Positions 21,780-30,419 of a stretch of 64,000 nucleotides of DNA are shown here, in pieces. Position numbers and translations under genes: made by a program. This DNA is from HXMU1420-2 sp017643305 (GTDB lineage Bacteria > Pseudomonadota > Alphaproteobacteria > Rhodobacterales > Rhodobacteraceae). Position 1 is the stretch's first letter. Every line of letters begins with the position of its first letter. The stretch lies in the NCBI GenBank assembly GCA_965217135.1, contig OZ244249.1:558001-622000 (forward strand), written 5' to 3'. The notes under the pieces are model-generated. The model was not told the DNA's origin. It worked only from the letters and a program-made list of their open reading frames with translations, and did no database searches.

Positions 21780-22955
21780 ATGGCAAAGGAAAAGTTTGAG
21801 CGGACGAAGCCGCATGTGAACATCGGGACTGTTGGTCATGTTGACCACGGCAAGACGACGTTGACGGCGGCGATTACGAAGTATTTCGGTGACTTCAAGG
21901 CGTATGACCAGATTGACGGTGCGCCGGAAGAGAAGGCCCGCGGGATCACGATTTCGACGGCGCATGTGGAATACGAGACGGAGAACCGTCACTACGCGCA
22001 CGTGGACTGCCCTGGCCACGCGGACTATGTGAAGAACATGATCACCGGTGCGGCGCAGATGGACGGCGCGATCCTGGTATGTTCGGCGGCCGATGGCCCG
22101 ATGCCTCAGACGCGCGAGCACATCCTGCTGGGCCGTCAGGTCGGCATCCCGTCCTTCGTGGTTTACATGAACAAGGTTGACCAGGTTGACGACGAAGAGC
22201 TGCTGGAGCTGGTGGAAATGGAAATCCGCGAGCTGCTGGACAACTACGAGTACCCGGGCGACGACATCCCGATCGTGAAGGGTTCTGCCCTGGCGGCGCT
22301 GGAAGGTCGTGATGACGCGATTGGCGAGGCCTCGATCCGCGAGCTGATGGCAGCGGTTGACGATTACATCCCGACGCCGGAGCGTGCGGTGGATCAGCCG
22401 TTCCTGATGCCGATCGAAGACGTGTTCTCGATCTCGGGTCGCGGCACGGTTGTGACCGGTCGTGTGGAGCGTGGCGTGATCAACGTGGGCGACGAAATTG
22501 AAATCGTCGGCATCCGCGACACCAGCAAGACGACCTGTACGGGCGTTGAGATGTTCCGCAAGCTGCTGGACCGCGGTGAAGCGGGCGACAACATCGGTGC
22601 GCTGCTGCGTGGTGTTGACCGTGAAGGTGTTGAGCGCGGCCAGGTGCTGTGCAAGCCGGGCTCCGTGACCCCTCACACCAAGTTCGAAGCCGAAGCCTAC
22701 ATCCTGACCAAGGAAGAAGGTGGTCGTCACACGCCGTTCTTCGGGAACTACCGTCCGCAGTTTTACTTCCGGACGACGGACGTGACCGGGACGGTTACGC
22801 TGCCGCAAGGCACCGAGATGGTGATGCCGGGCGACAACCTGAAGTTCGACGTTGAACTGATTGCACCGATTGCGATGGAAAACGGCCTGCGTTTTGCCAT
22901 CCGTGAAGGCGGCCGGACGGTTGGCGCCGGTGTTGTGTCCAAAATTATCGAATAA
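21780..22955 (+). CDS. tuf: Elongation factor Tu
   Basis: EF-Tu delivers aminoacyl-tRNA to the ribosome. The 391 residues contain G1 GHVDHGKTT (19-27), effector RGITISTAHVEYE, G3 DCPGHADYVKNM and G4 NKVD, then domains II and III ending with VGAGVVSKIIE. A strong AGGAGG-type site (GAAGGAGG) precedes the ATG. It uses certain codons (GCG, ACG, GTG) more heavily than the neighbouring genes, as expected if it exchanges sequence with a second copy; many alphaproteobacteria have one near secE-nusG, just outside this window. It ends the str group and is 183 bases before rpsJ. Confidence 0.98.
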   Translation: MAKEKFERTKPHVNIGTVGHVDHGKTTLTAAITKYFGDFKAYDQIDGAPEEKARGITISTAHVEYETENRHYAHVDCPGHADYVKNMITGAAQMDGAILVCSAADGPMPQTREHILLGRQVGIPSFVVYMNKVDQVDDEELLELVEMEIRELLDNYEYPGDDIPIVKGSALAALEGRDDAIGEASIRELMAAVDDYIPTPERAVDQPFLMPIEDVFSISGRGTVVTGRVERGVINVGDEIEIVGIRDTSKTTCTGVEMFRKLLDRGEAGDNIGALLRGVDREGVERGQVLCKPGSVTPHTKFEAEAYILTKEEGGRHTPFFGNYRPQFYFRTTDVTGTVTLPQGTEMVMPGDNLKFDVELIAPIAMENGLRFAIREGGRTVGAGVVSKIIE

Positions 22956-23014
22956 TTTTGGACCGGGCGGAGAGCGGCTGCCCCGGCACCGCTACCCCGC
23001 CCCCAAGAGACCAG

Positions 23015-23052
23015 GGCGCCTGAGATTATTCGATGCAATAATCTCAGGCGCC
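23015..23052 (+). repeat. Perfect 16-bp inverted repeat between tuf and rpsJ
   Basis: GGCGCCTGAGATTATT (23015-23030), loop CGATGC, AATAATCTCAGGCGCC (23037-23052): 16 perfect base pairs. The downstream bases are GAAAAAAC, not a T-run, on either strand, so it is not a standard terminator. It sits 62 bases after tuf and 86 before rpsJ, in the leader of the S10 cluster. Possible roles are mRNA processing, a protein operator, or the trace of a mobile element end. Confidence 0.85.
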
Positions 23053-23138
23053 GAAAAAACAAGCGGTTCGAAGTGGGCCACGGGATGATCCGGGGTCGAC
23101 CTCTCAACTGAAACACCCGTCAAGGGGAACGAGACAAG

Positions 23139-23459
23139 ATGGCCATTCAAAGCCAAAACATTCGCATTCGTCTGAAGGCGTTTGACTATCGCGTACTGGA
23201 TGCCAGCACGCAGGAGATCGTCAATACAGCCAAGCGGACTGGTGCCCAGGTGCGCGGTCCCATCCCGCTGCCGAACAAGATCGAAAAGTTCACGGTTCTC
23301 CGTGGGCCGCACGTTGACAAGAAAAGCCGCGACCAGTTCGAGATCCGGACGCACAAGCGCCTTCTCGACATCGTGGATCCGACCCCGCAGACGGTGGACG
23401 CGCTGATGAAGCTCGACCTCGCCGCTGGCGTGGATGTCGAGATCAAGCTGCAGTCGTAA
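23139..23459 (+). CDS. rpsJ: 30S ribosomal protein S10
   Basis: S10 sits in the 30S head and also partners NusB in antitermination. The 106 residues carry the family block GPIPLPNKIEKFTVLRGPHV and RTHKRLLDIVDPTPQTVDAL. The start ATG has AAGGGGAACGAG upstream. First gene of the S10 cluster; rplC follows after 15 bases. Its leader contains the long hairpin at 23015-23052. Confidence 0.98.
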   Translation: MAIQSQNIRIRLKAFDYRVLDASTQEIVNTAKRTGAQVRGPIPLPNKIEKFTVLRGPHVDKKSRDQFEIRTHKRLLDIVDPTPQTVDALMKLDLAAGVDVEIKLQS

Positions 23460-23474
23460 AGGAGGTGTAGAGAT

Positions 23475-24203
23475 ATGCGTTCCGGAGTGATTGCAAAGAA
23501 AGTCGGCATGACCCGGCTGTTCATGGATGACGGTCGCCAGGTGCCTGTCACGGTGCTGCAACTGGACAACCTGCAGGTTGTTGCACAGCGGACCAGCGAC
23601 AGGGACGGCTACACCGCCGTTCAACTCGGTGCGGGGTCCCCGAAAGCAAAGCGCGTGTCCAAGGCGATGCGCGGCCATTTTGCGGCCCAGAAAGTGGAAC
23701 CCAAGCGCAAGCTGGCCGAATTCCGCGTGACCGAAGACAACCTGATCGACGTCGGCGCGGAAATCTCGGCAGAGCACTTCCTTGAAGGCCAGAAGGTCGA
23801 CGTCAGTGGTACGTCGATCGGTAAAGGTTTCGCCGGTGCCATGAAGCGGCATAATTTCGGCGGCCTTCGCGCCTCGCACGGTGTATCGATTTCGCACCGT
23901 TCGCATGGTTCGACCGGCCAGTGTCAGGATCCTGGTCGGGTGTTCAAGGGCAAGAAGATGGCGGGTCACATGGGCTCCGTCCGCGTGACGACCCAGAACC
24001 TCGAAGTGGTCAAGACCGACGCCGACCGTGGCCTGATCATGATCAAAGGTGCCGTCCCTGGCTCCAAAGGTGGTTGGGTGACGATCAAGGATGCTGTCAA
24101 GAAGAAGGCCCCGGAAGGCCTGCCGTTCCCGGCAGCGTTGAAAGCGGCCGAAGCGGCTGCTGCACCGGCAGAAGAAGCGCCCGCAGAAGGGGGTGAAGCA
24201 TGA
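23475..24203 (+). CDS. rplC: 50S ribosomal protein L3
   Basis: L3 is an early-assembly protein reaching the peptidyl-transferase centre. The 242 residues show VIAKKVGMTRLF at the start and the family signature FGGLRASHGVSISHRSHGST near 130. The C-terminus is extended by an Ala/Glu-rich tail (AAEAAAAPAEEAPAEGGEA) typical of alphaproteobacterial L3. Ribosome site AAAGGAGG is very strong. The stop overlaps the rplD start by ATGA. Confidence 0.98.
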   Translation: MRSGVIAKKVGMTRLFMDDGRQVPVTVLQLDNLQVVAQRTSDRDGYTAVQLGAGSPKAKRVSKAMRGHFAAQKVEPKRKLAEFRVTEDNLIDVGAEISAEHFLEGQKVDVSGTSIGKGFAGAMKRHNFGGLRASHGVSISHRSHGSTGQCQDPGRVFKGKKMAGHMGSVRVTTQNLEVVKTDADRGLIMIKGAVPGSKGGWVTIKDAVKKKAPEGLPFPAALKAAEAAAAPAEEAPAEGGEA

Positions 24204-24817
24204 AACTCGAGGTGATCAAACTCGACGGTGGCGCCGCAGGCGACATTGAGCTCGACGCCGATCTGTTCGGTCTGGAGCCGCGTGCGGACATCCTGCACCG
24301 CGTTGTGCGCTGGCAGCGTAACAAGGCACAGCAGGGGACGCACAAGGTCAAGACCCGCTCGGAAGTAAGTTACTCGACCAAGAAGATCTATCGCCAGAAG
24401 GGCACCGGCGGCGCACGTCACGGCTCCCGCAAGGCACCGATCTTCCGCAAAGGTGGTATCTACAAGGGCCCGACCCCGCGCAGTCATGCGCATGATTTGC
24501 CCAAGAAGTTCCGCAAGCTGGGTCTGCGCCACGCGCTGAGCGCCAAGGCACAGGCCGGTGAACTGGTCGTCATCGAAAACGCGGACGCCGAAGGCAAGAC
24601 CGCAGCTCTGGCCAAGCAGGTTAAAAACCTTGGCTGGAAGCGCGCTCTGGTTATCGACGGCGCCGAGGTGAACGAGGGGTTCCTGAAGGCATCGCGCAAC
24701 ATTGAAGGTCTGGATATCCTGCCGTCGATGGGCGCAAACGTGTATGACATCCTCAAGCGCGACACGCTCGTGCTGACCAAGGCGGGTGTCGAAGCTCTGG
24801 AGGCTCGTCTGAAATGA
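24200..24817 (+). CDS. rplD: 50S ribosomal protein L4
   Basis: L4 lines the exit tunnel and, in enterobacteria, represses the S10 operon. The 205 residues include RSEVSYSTKKIYRQKGTGGA (tunnel loop, around 54-73) and the C-terminal VYDILKRDTLVLTKAGVEAL. Both ends overlap neighbours by four bases (rplC and rplW), so translation of the three is coupled. Confidence 0.98.
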   Translation: MKLEVIKLDGGAAGDIELDADLFGLEPRADILHRVVRWQRNKAQQGTHKVKTRSEVSYSTKKIYRQKGTGGARHGSRKAPIFRKGGIYKGPTPRSHAHDLPKKFRKLGLRHALSAKAQAGELVVIENADAEGKTAALAKQVKNLGWKRALVIDGAEVNEGFLKASRNIEGLDILPSMGANVYDILKRDTLVLTKAGVEALEARLK

Positions 24818-25110
24818 GCGCGAAAGCAGAACATTACGACGTGATCCGCAAGCCGGTCATCACCGAGAAATCCACCATGGCCTCTGAGGCCGGCGCGGTG
24901 GTTTTCGAAGTGCATATCGACAGCACCAAACCGCAGATCAAGGAAGCGGTGGAAGAGCTGTTCGGCGTCAAGGTGAAGGCGGTCAACACCACCATCACCA
25001 AGGGCAAGGTCAAACGCTTCCGGGGCCAGCTGGGCAAGCGGAAAGACGTGAAGAAGGCCTACGTGACGCTGGAAGAAGGCAATACGATCGACGTCTCGAC
25101 CGGTCTGTGA
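24814..25110 (+). CDS. rplW: 50S ribosomal protein L23
   Basis: L23 lies at the tunnel exit and docks trigger factor and SRP. The 98 residues contain RKPVITEKSTM, LFGVKVKAVNTTITKGKVKR and the final acidic strand. In most bacteria rplB follows within a few bases; here a palindromic repeat and a strong terminator follow, and rplB is 1 kb away. So this is the last gene of a shortened rpsJ-rplCDW unit. Confidence 0.98.
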   Translation: MSAKAEHYDVIRKPVITEKSTMASEAGAVVFEVHIDSTKPQIKEAVEELFGVKVKAVNTTITKGKVKRFRGQLGKRKDVKKAYVTLEEGNTIDVSTGL

Positions 25111-25117
25111 ACCGCGC

Positions 25118-25140
25118 GGTGGGTTTCACCCACCTTACGA
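25118..25140 (+). repeat. Small palindromic repeat (GTGGGT/ACCCAC type)
   Basis: GGTGGGT-TTC-ACCCACC followed by TTACGA. The same design, a GTGGGT/ACCCAC hairpin with a CTACG-like flank, recurs at 26083, 28792 and 41789 and in a GC variant at 34828 and 36901, always in gaps of this ribosomal region. It resembles a REP-like intergenic element. Confidence 0.6.
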
Positions 25141-25145
25141 AATTC

Positions 25146-25176
25146 AAAAGGCCCCCGCTTAACGCGGGGGCCTTTT
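25146..25176. terminator. Bidirectional Rho-independent terminator between rplW and a convergent gene
   Basis: AAAAGGCCCCCGC (25146-25158), loop TTAAC, GCGGGGGCCTTTT (25164-25176): 13 perfect pairs, A-run on one side and T-run on the other, so it can work in both directions. It ends the rpsJ-rplCDW unit and the minus-strand gene whose stop is at 25179. Confidence 0.92.
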
Positions 25177-25178
25177 AC

Positions 25179-25718
25179 TTATGGCTTAAGTGGATAAGGA
25201 CCAAACAAGTTCAAAATGCGCCCAGGGGACGCGTAGGTCGGCTCGAAGGAAAAGTCGAATTCATCCGCTTCGGAGAGTACGATCCAACCGGATTGTAGGC
25301 CATGCAGCAGGTTTTCGTGGTCTTCGAGATTGCCATCTCTTATCCAGACGGTGCGAACTTGTCCCTTCCGTCTGAAGTAAGTCGCCTGCTCCACGCGGTT
25401 AAGTTCGCGTTCAATTTTGTCCAGGTTCGACGGAAAGATCTTTCTGGTGGTCTTGGGAGGGGACAGTTCCGAAACACCACTTTCAATCGCACTCAATTGT
25501 GCCGCCGTCAGGCCGTTTTCCAGGACATTTTGGACATTGAAGATCTGCCTCGTGTTCTTAACAAGCTGATTGTACGTTTGGCAGAGCATCCACTCGGCGT
25601 CTGGAACTTGCCTGCAATCCATTTGATCGCCTTCTTGTGCGTTTCCGGGCGCGGCGGTGAACAACGTGGCGCTGAGCAGTGTGCTGATCAGCAATCTGGT
25701 GGCGCATTGCGGTTTCAT
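25179..25718 (-). CDS. Secreted or periplasmic protein of unknown function
   Basis: The product (179 residues) is not recognised. It starts with a clear signal peptide, MKPQCATRLLISTLLSATLF followed by TAAPGNAQ, with likely cleavage after NAQ. The mature part has a few Cys (MDCRQ, MLCQTY) that could form a disulfide, a region of helical character (QIFNVQNVLENGLTAAQLSA) and a mixed-strand end. The longer open frame upstream is discounted because the chosen ATG has an ideal AAGGAGGT seven bases before it. The gene is on the strand opposite to the ribosomal genes, between rplW and rplB, and ends at the shared terminator. No catalytic motif seen. Confidence 0.7.
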   Translation of the reverse strand: MKPQCATRLLISTLLSATLFTAAPGNAQEGDQMDCRQVPDAEWMLCQTYNQLVKNTRQIFNVQNVLENGLTAAQLSAIESGVSELSPPKTTRKIFPSNLDKIERELNRVEQATYFRRKGQVRTVWIRDGNLEDHENLLHGLQSGWIVLSEADEFDFSFEPTYASPGRILNLFGPYPLKP

Positions 25719-26146
25719 CGATGATACCTCCTTCAACTCTCTCAAAATTCCAAATAGCCACAACCATAGGCTAATATCTAAGTCGCAGTTAGTCGGTATG
25801 CGCGCATGGTGCGTGCCTGCACGCACCGCTTTTCCCGAGCAGCGCACGTTGTGTTGCCAGAGCGCGCAACCAAGGGGTTTGGGGTTGCGTCGGACGGATG
25901 TAGGTTCCCTGCGAAAAGATCTCGGTTCAGACAGTCGTATGTGTTGTCGGGCGGGAAACGGCTTGACCCCCCACCGCAGGTCGCTTAACAGACGCCATCC
26001 GCAAGGCTCCGGATTCGTCCGGGGCTCTGCTTTTGTTCGAAAGAACACTCGAACCGGGCACCTTCGGGGGCCTACACCATCCGTGGGTTTCACCCACCCT
26101 ACATAGGCAGGGCAACCTGCCGTTTGCTAAACGGAAGACAGAAAGC
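25719..26146 (+). promoter_or_regulatory. Divergent intergenic region with the promoter of rplB
   Basis: This 428-base gap must drive rplB, since a strong terminator lies upstream. The best candidate is CTTGACC (TTGACC at 25963-25968), a 17-base spacer and TAACAG (25986-25991); the -35 is good, the -10 weak. The rest has no coding frame with family likeness. A palindromic repeat (26083-26103) lies shortly before rplB. The promoter of the divergent secreted-protein gene must also be here but was not identified. Confidence 0.4.
26083..26103 (+). repeat. Small palindromic repeat (GTGGGT/ACCCAC type)
   Basis: GTGGGT-TTC-ACCCAC followed by CCTACA, nearly identical to the copy at 25118-25140. The two copies flank the inserted secreted-protein gene and its regulatory region, in the same orientation. 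Confidence 0.6.
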
Positions 26147-26989
<843 letters not shown>

Positions 26990-27268
26990 ATGAGCCGTTC
27001 CGTCTGGAAAGGCCCCTTCGTCGACAGCTACGTGCTCAAGAAAGCCGAAGCTGCGCGCGAAAGCGGGCGCAACGACGTGATCAAGATCTGGTCGCGCCGC
27101 TCCACCATTCTGCCCCAGTTCGTGGGCCTCACCTTTGGTGTCTACAACGGCCAAAAGCACATTCCCGTGCTGGTCAGCGAAGACATGATCGGCCAGAAAT
27201 TTGGGGAGTATTCCCCGACCCGTACCTATTACGGGCATGCGGCTGACAAAAAAGCGAAGCGGAAGTAA
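26990..27268 (+). CDS. rpsS: 30S ribosomal protein S19
   Basis: S19 contacts the A-site finger and forms a pair with S13 in the head. The 92 residues start MSRSVWKGPFVD and contain the signature IGQKFGEYSPTRTYYGHAAD. The ATG directly abuts the rplB stop codon (TAAATG). rplV follows after three bases. Confidence 0.98.
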   Translation: MSRSVWKGPFVDSYVLKKAEAARESGRNDVIKIWSRRSTILPQFVGLTFGVYNGQKHIPVLVSEDMIGQKFGEYSPTRTYYGHAADKKAKRK

Positions 27269-27271
27269 GTC

Positions 27272-27652
27272 ATGGGCAAGGATAAGAACCCCCGCCGCGT
27301 GGCCGAAAACGAAGCAATGGCCAAAACCCGTATGCTTCGCACGTCCCCGCAGAAACTGAACCTCGTGGCCGCCATGATCCGCGGCAAAAAGGTGGAACGG
27401 GCGCTGACCGATCTGACCTTCTCCAAGAAGCGGATCGCGCAGGACGTCAAGAAATGCCTGCAGTCGGCGATTGCGAATGCTGAAAACAACCACAACCTCG
27501 ACGTTGACGAACTGATCGTGGCCGAGGCCTTTGTGGGCAAAAACCTGGTGATGAAACGCGGTCGTCCGCGGGCACGCGGCCGGTTCGGCCGGATCAACAA
27601 GCCGTTCTCGGAACTCACCATCAAGGTGCGTCAGGTTGAGGAGCACGCCTAA
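27272..27652 (+). CDS. rplV: 50S ribosomal protein L22
   Basis: L22 lines the exit tunnel with its long loop. The 126 residues have the assembly block KTRMLRTSPQKLNLVAAMIR and the tunnel hairpin KRGRPRARGRFGRINKPFS. The last base of the stop (TAATG) overlaps the rpsC start. Confidence 0.98.
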   Translation: MGKDKNPRRVAENEAMAKTRMLRTSPQKLNLVAAMIRGKKVERALTDLTFSKKRIAQDVKKCLQSAIANAENNHNLDVDELIVAEAFVGKNLVMKRGRPRARGRFGRINKPFSELTIKVRQVEEHA

Positions 27653-28365
27653 TGGGACACAAGGTTAATCCAATTGGCATGCGCCTGCAGGTGAATCGCA
27701 CCTGGGACAGCCGCTGGTATGCAGACACCAAGGATTACGGTGACCTGCTGCTGGAAGATCTCAAGATCCGCGATTTCATCAAGGACGAGTGCAAGCAAGC
27801 CGGCGTCAGCCGTGTGATTATTGAACGTCCGCACAAAAAGTGCCGCGTCACAATCCACACCGCGCGTCCGGGTGTCATCATCGGCAAGAAAGGCGCAGAC
27901 ATCGAAGTGTTGCGCAAGAAGATTGCCAACATGACCGACAGCGAACTGCACTTGAACATCGTCGAAGTGCGCAAGCCGGAACTCGACGCTCAGCTTGTGG
28001 CGGAAAGCATCGCCCAGCAACTGGAGCGTCGTGTCAGCTTCCGCCGCGCGATGAAGCGGGGCGTTCAGAACGCGATGCGCATGGGTGCCCTGGGCATCCG
28101 CGTGAACGTTGCGGGTCGTCTGGGCGGGGCCGAGATTGCACGGACCGAATGGTATCGCGAAGGCCGTGTGCCGCTGCACACCCTGCGCGCGGATATCGAT
28201 TATGCCGGTGCCGAAGCGAAGACACCCTACGGAATCATCGGGATCAAGGTCTGGATCTTCAAGGGCGAGATCATGGAGCACGACCCGTCGGCCCGTGATC
28301 GCAAGGCCCAGGAACTGCAGGACGGCCCGGCACCACGTGGTGCTGGCGGCGGCCGCCGCAACTGA
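27652..28365 (+). CDS. rpsC: 30S ribosomal protein S3
   Basis: S3 forms part of the mRNA entry tunnel. The 237 residues start GHKVNPIGMRL and have a KH domain with GVIIGKKGADIEVL (about 76-89) and the C-terminal domain with KIWIFKGE-like sequence (KVWIFKGEIMEHD). It ends with a Gly/Arg-rich tail. It overlaps rplV by one base and precedes rplP by 12. Confidence 0.98.
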   Translation: MGHKVNPIGMRLQVNRTWDSRWYADTKDYGDLLLEDLKIRDFIKDECKQAGVSRVIIERPHKKCRVTIHTARPGVIIGKKGADIEVLRKKIANMTDSELHLNIVEVRKPELDAQLVAESIAQQLERRVSFRRAMKRGVQNAMRMGALGIRVNVAGRLGGAEIARTEWYREGRVPLHTLRADIDYAGAEAKTPYGIIGIKVWIFKGEIMEHDPSARDRKAQELQDGPAPRGAGGGRRN

Positions 28366-28377
28366 GGAGTTTGAAGG

Positions 28378-28791
28378 ATGCTGCAACCAAAGCGCACGAA
28401 ATTCCGGAAGATGCAGAAGGGCCGGATCAAGGGTCTGGCCAAGGGTGGCTCTGACCTGAACTTCGGCACCTACGGGCTGAAGGCGACAGAGCCGGAGCGC
28501 GTCACCGCGCGCCAGATCGAAGCCGCCCGTCGGGCCATGACGCGTCACATGAAGCGTCAGGGCCGGGTCTGGATCCGCATCTTCCCGGACACCCCTGTCA
28601 CCTCCAAGCCGGTCGAAGTCCGGATGGGTAAAGGTAAGGGTTCGGTCGATTTCTGGGCCTGCAAGGTCAAACCCGGCCGGATCATGTTCGAGATCGACGG
28701 CGTCGCCGACGACATCGCACGTGAAGCCCTGCGTCTGGCTGCGATGAAGCTGCCGGTGAAAACTCGGATCGTGGTTCGCGAAGACTGGTAA
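28378..28791 (+). CDS. rplP: 50S ribosomal protein L16
   Basis: L16 helps to position tRNA at the A site. The 137 residues start MLQPKRTKFRKMQKGRIKGL and contain MGKGKGSVDFWACKVKPGRI. In most bacteria rpmC follows at once; here the gene is followed by a repeat and a terminator, and rpmC is 2.6 kb away. Confidence 0.98.
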   Translation: MLQPKRTKFRKMQKGRIKGLAKGGSDLNFGTYGLKATEPERVTARQIEAARRAMTRHMKRQGRVWIRIFPDTPVTSKPVEVRMGKGKGSVDFWACKVKPGRIMFEIDGVADDIAREALRLAAMKLPVKTRIVVREDW

Positions 28792-28816
28792 GGTTGGGCT
28801 GAATCCCACCCTACGA
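28792..28816 (+). repeat. Small palindromic repeat (diverged GTGGGT/ACCCAC type)
   Basis: GGTTGGGCTGAATCCCACC followed by CTACGA just after the rplP stop. It is a decayed copy of the element at 25118 and 26083 with the same CTACG flank. Confidence 0.45.
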
Positions 28817-28822
28817 ATGAGG

Positions 28823-28855
28823 CCCCCGGCGCGACAGCGGCGGGGGTTTTCTTTT
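28823..28855 (+). terminator. Rho-independent terminator after rplP
   Basis: CCCCCG (28823-28828) pairs with CGGGGG (28841-28846), enclosing a G/C-rich loop, followed by TTTTCTTTT. It ends the rplB-rpsS-rplV-rpsC-rplP unit. Confidence 0.8.
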
Positions 28856-28944
28856 CCGGCAGTAATAGTCGAAACGCTGAACGGCTTGTAACTCAGGCAG
28901 GGGCGATGATTTGACGCTCCATAGTTGCGGAGGGCGGCTCTCCC

Positions 28945-29545
28945 TCAGGCCCTTGACGCGGCGTTTGCTGGCATCTGGCCTTTCCCTATGATGTCGAGGT
29001 CCCCCAGAGAATCGATGTGAACCGATTAGCCGAGGCAGGCGCGTGTGGCTTCGGGGCGACCGGACACAACCATGTAGGCGTCGCCAATGGTTTTGATCCT
29101 TTAACAGCCGTGTTTCTCTACTGGCGCAGAACAGGCTCAGGATCATGCCGGTTCGCATTGGCCAGAAAGGAAGCAGAGGAAACAGCAGTACCGGTAGAAT
29201 GATGAAACTTAGAAAAAATGGAGCCATGCCCATGTATTAGGTGGCCAGTACTGCATGCAGGGGAATTTTGATCACGAAAGTCAAGAAGGTCGGCCATTTC
29301 ACCGGCCCTAACGTAAGCGCGCCCCAGCAGCCCCAGGAAATCAGCAGCACCTAAAAAATATTGAAGACTGCCATAATCGGCTGATCAACATACCAGAGCA
29401 GGAAGACGAACGACAAATGCGAGAATACGGCGATGGGATAGTCCGCACGCGCCAACCCGTAGGCGCGCGTCAGTTCGTTGGTTGCGCCGGGGGGACCCCG
29501 ATTGATCCACCGTGTCAGTCTGGCAAGCAACTTAGTGTTTGACAT
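28945..29545 (-). pseudogene. Membrane-bound class III adenylate/guanylate cyclase, heavily degraded
   Basis: Reading from ATG 29545 (good AAGGAGA site) gives an N-terminal membrane domain: RWINRGPPGATNELTRAYGL, hydrophobic helices, a TAG at 29351-29353 after MAVFNIF, on through PVKWPTFLTFVIKIPLHA to a TAA at 29237-29239, then a third hydrophobic stretch (FLSFIILPVLLFPLLPFW). In another frame (about 29041-29097) lies the catalytic signature of class III cyclases, IKTIGDAYMVVSGRPEA, followed by a stop and then SLGDLDIIGKGQM, the usual C-terminal motif. Most of the catalytic domain between these blocks is missing. So there are two nonsense codons, a frameshift and at least two deletions. The identification is by family knowledge of these motifs. 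Confidence 0.8.
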
Positions 29546-29704
29546 AAATGTCTCCTTATCAAGGCTCAGTTTCTGGCTGGCGGTCCAAACATGTCAGCGC
29601 AAAGATCTTTCGCACGCCGTCTGAGTGCGGGCGCGCGGGAATATCCTCCGGGACGCGGTGACGTCGGATTGCCGCCGGGCATCGTTCCGCGATATGAGGC
29701 TGAT

Positions 29705-30343
29705 ATGCCCGATATTTCCTCTCTCTTTGTGACCCGCCTCTACCGTGCACAACTGTCCGAACTCGGGGCTGCGCCAGACCCCGAGGAACTGGAAGCCTCC
29801 TGTTATTCGATCGCCGAAGATGACGAGGCCGGTCAGGAATGGTGCGAAGCGAACGGGTATCCTGGTTATACGTCCTACGCGTCCCTGACCGATCTGCCGT
29901 GGCGGTTCCCGATTTTCAAAGACCTTGTTGATCTACTGGACAAGCATGTTGCTGCCTTCGCTGAAGATCTGGAGTTTGACCTGGACGGCAAGCCGCTCAC
30001 TCTCGAAGACATCTGGATCAACATCCTGCCCGAAGGCGGCATGCATGCCTCCCACATCCATCCGCACAGCGTGATCAGCGGCACAACTTATGTGTCTATG
30101 CCGGATGGCGCCAGCGCCTTGAAGCTGGAAGATCCGCGGTCTGGCCGGATGATGGCCGCGCCTACCCGGCGCAAGGACGCGCGCGGGGATCAGCGGATGT
30201 TCCATTATGCGCGCCCGCAGGTGAGCGATGTTCTGCTGTGGGAAAGCTGGCTGCGCCACGAGGTGCCCATGAACATGGCTGAGGATGAACGGATCAGCGT
30301 AAGCTTCAACTACAGCTGGGGTGAACCGCTCACGCGGACGTAA
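29705..30343 (+). CDS. Putative 2OG-Fe(II) oxygenase (TIGR02466 type)
   Basis: The 212-residue product resembles the family of small putative 2-oxoglutarate/iron(II) oxygenases. The metal-binding region is GGMHASHIHPHSVISGTTYV, with His117, His119 and His121 as candidate ligands, followed by a distal His185 in WLRHEVPMN and the C-terminal SVSFNYSW strand usual for the family. The open frame extends to 29591, but MPDISSLFVTRLYRAQL at 29705 is the natural N-terminus and has GAGG upstream. It is the only intact gene in the 2.6-kb block between rplP and rpmC. Substrate unknown; a frame without any lesion between two ruined genes suggests it is still under selection. Confidence 0.8.
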   Translation: MPDISSLFVTRLYRAQLSELGAAPDPEELEASCYSIAEDDEAGQEWCEANGYPGYTSYASLTDLPWRFPIFKDLVDLLDKHVAAFAEDLEFDLDGKPLTLEDIWINILPEGGMHASHIHPHSVISGTTYVSMPDGASALKLEDPRSGRMMAAPTRRKDARGDQRMFHYARPQVSDVLLWESWLRHEVPMNMAEDERISVSFNYSWGEPLTRT

Positions 30344-30419
30344 TAGGGCGAATTGTCTTTATGTGACGGGTTCCAAAGGTTAAACCGTTGGAACAGCAGT
30401 TCGGATAATCACAGGTAGC

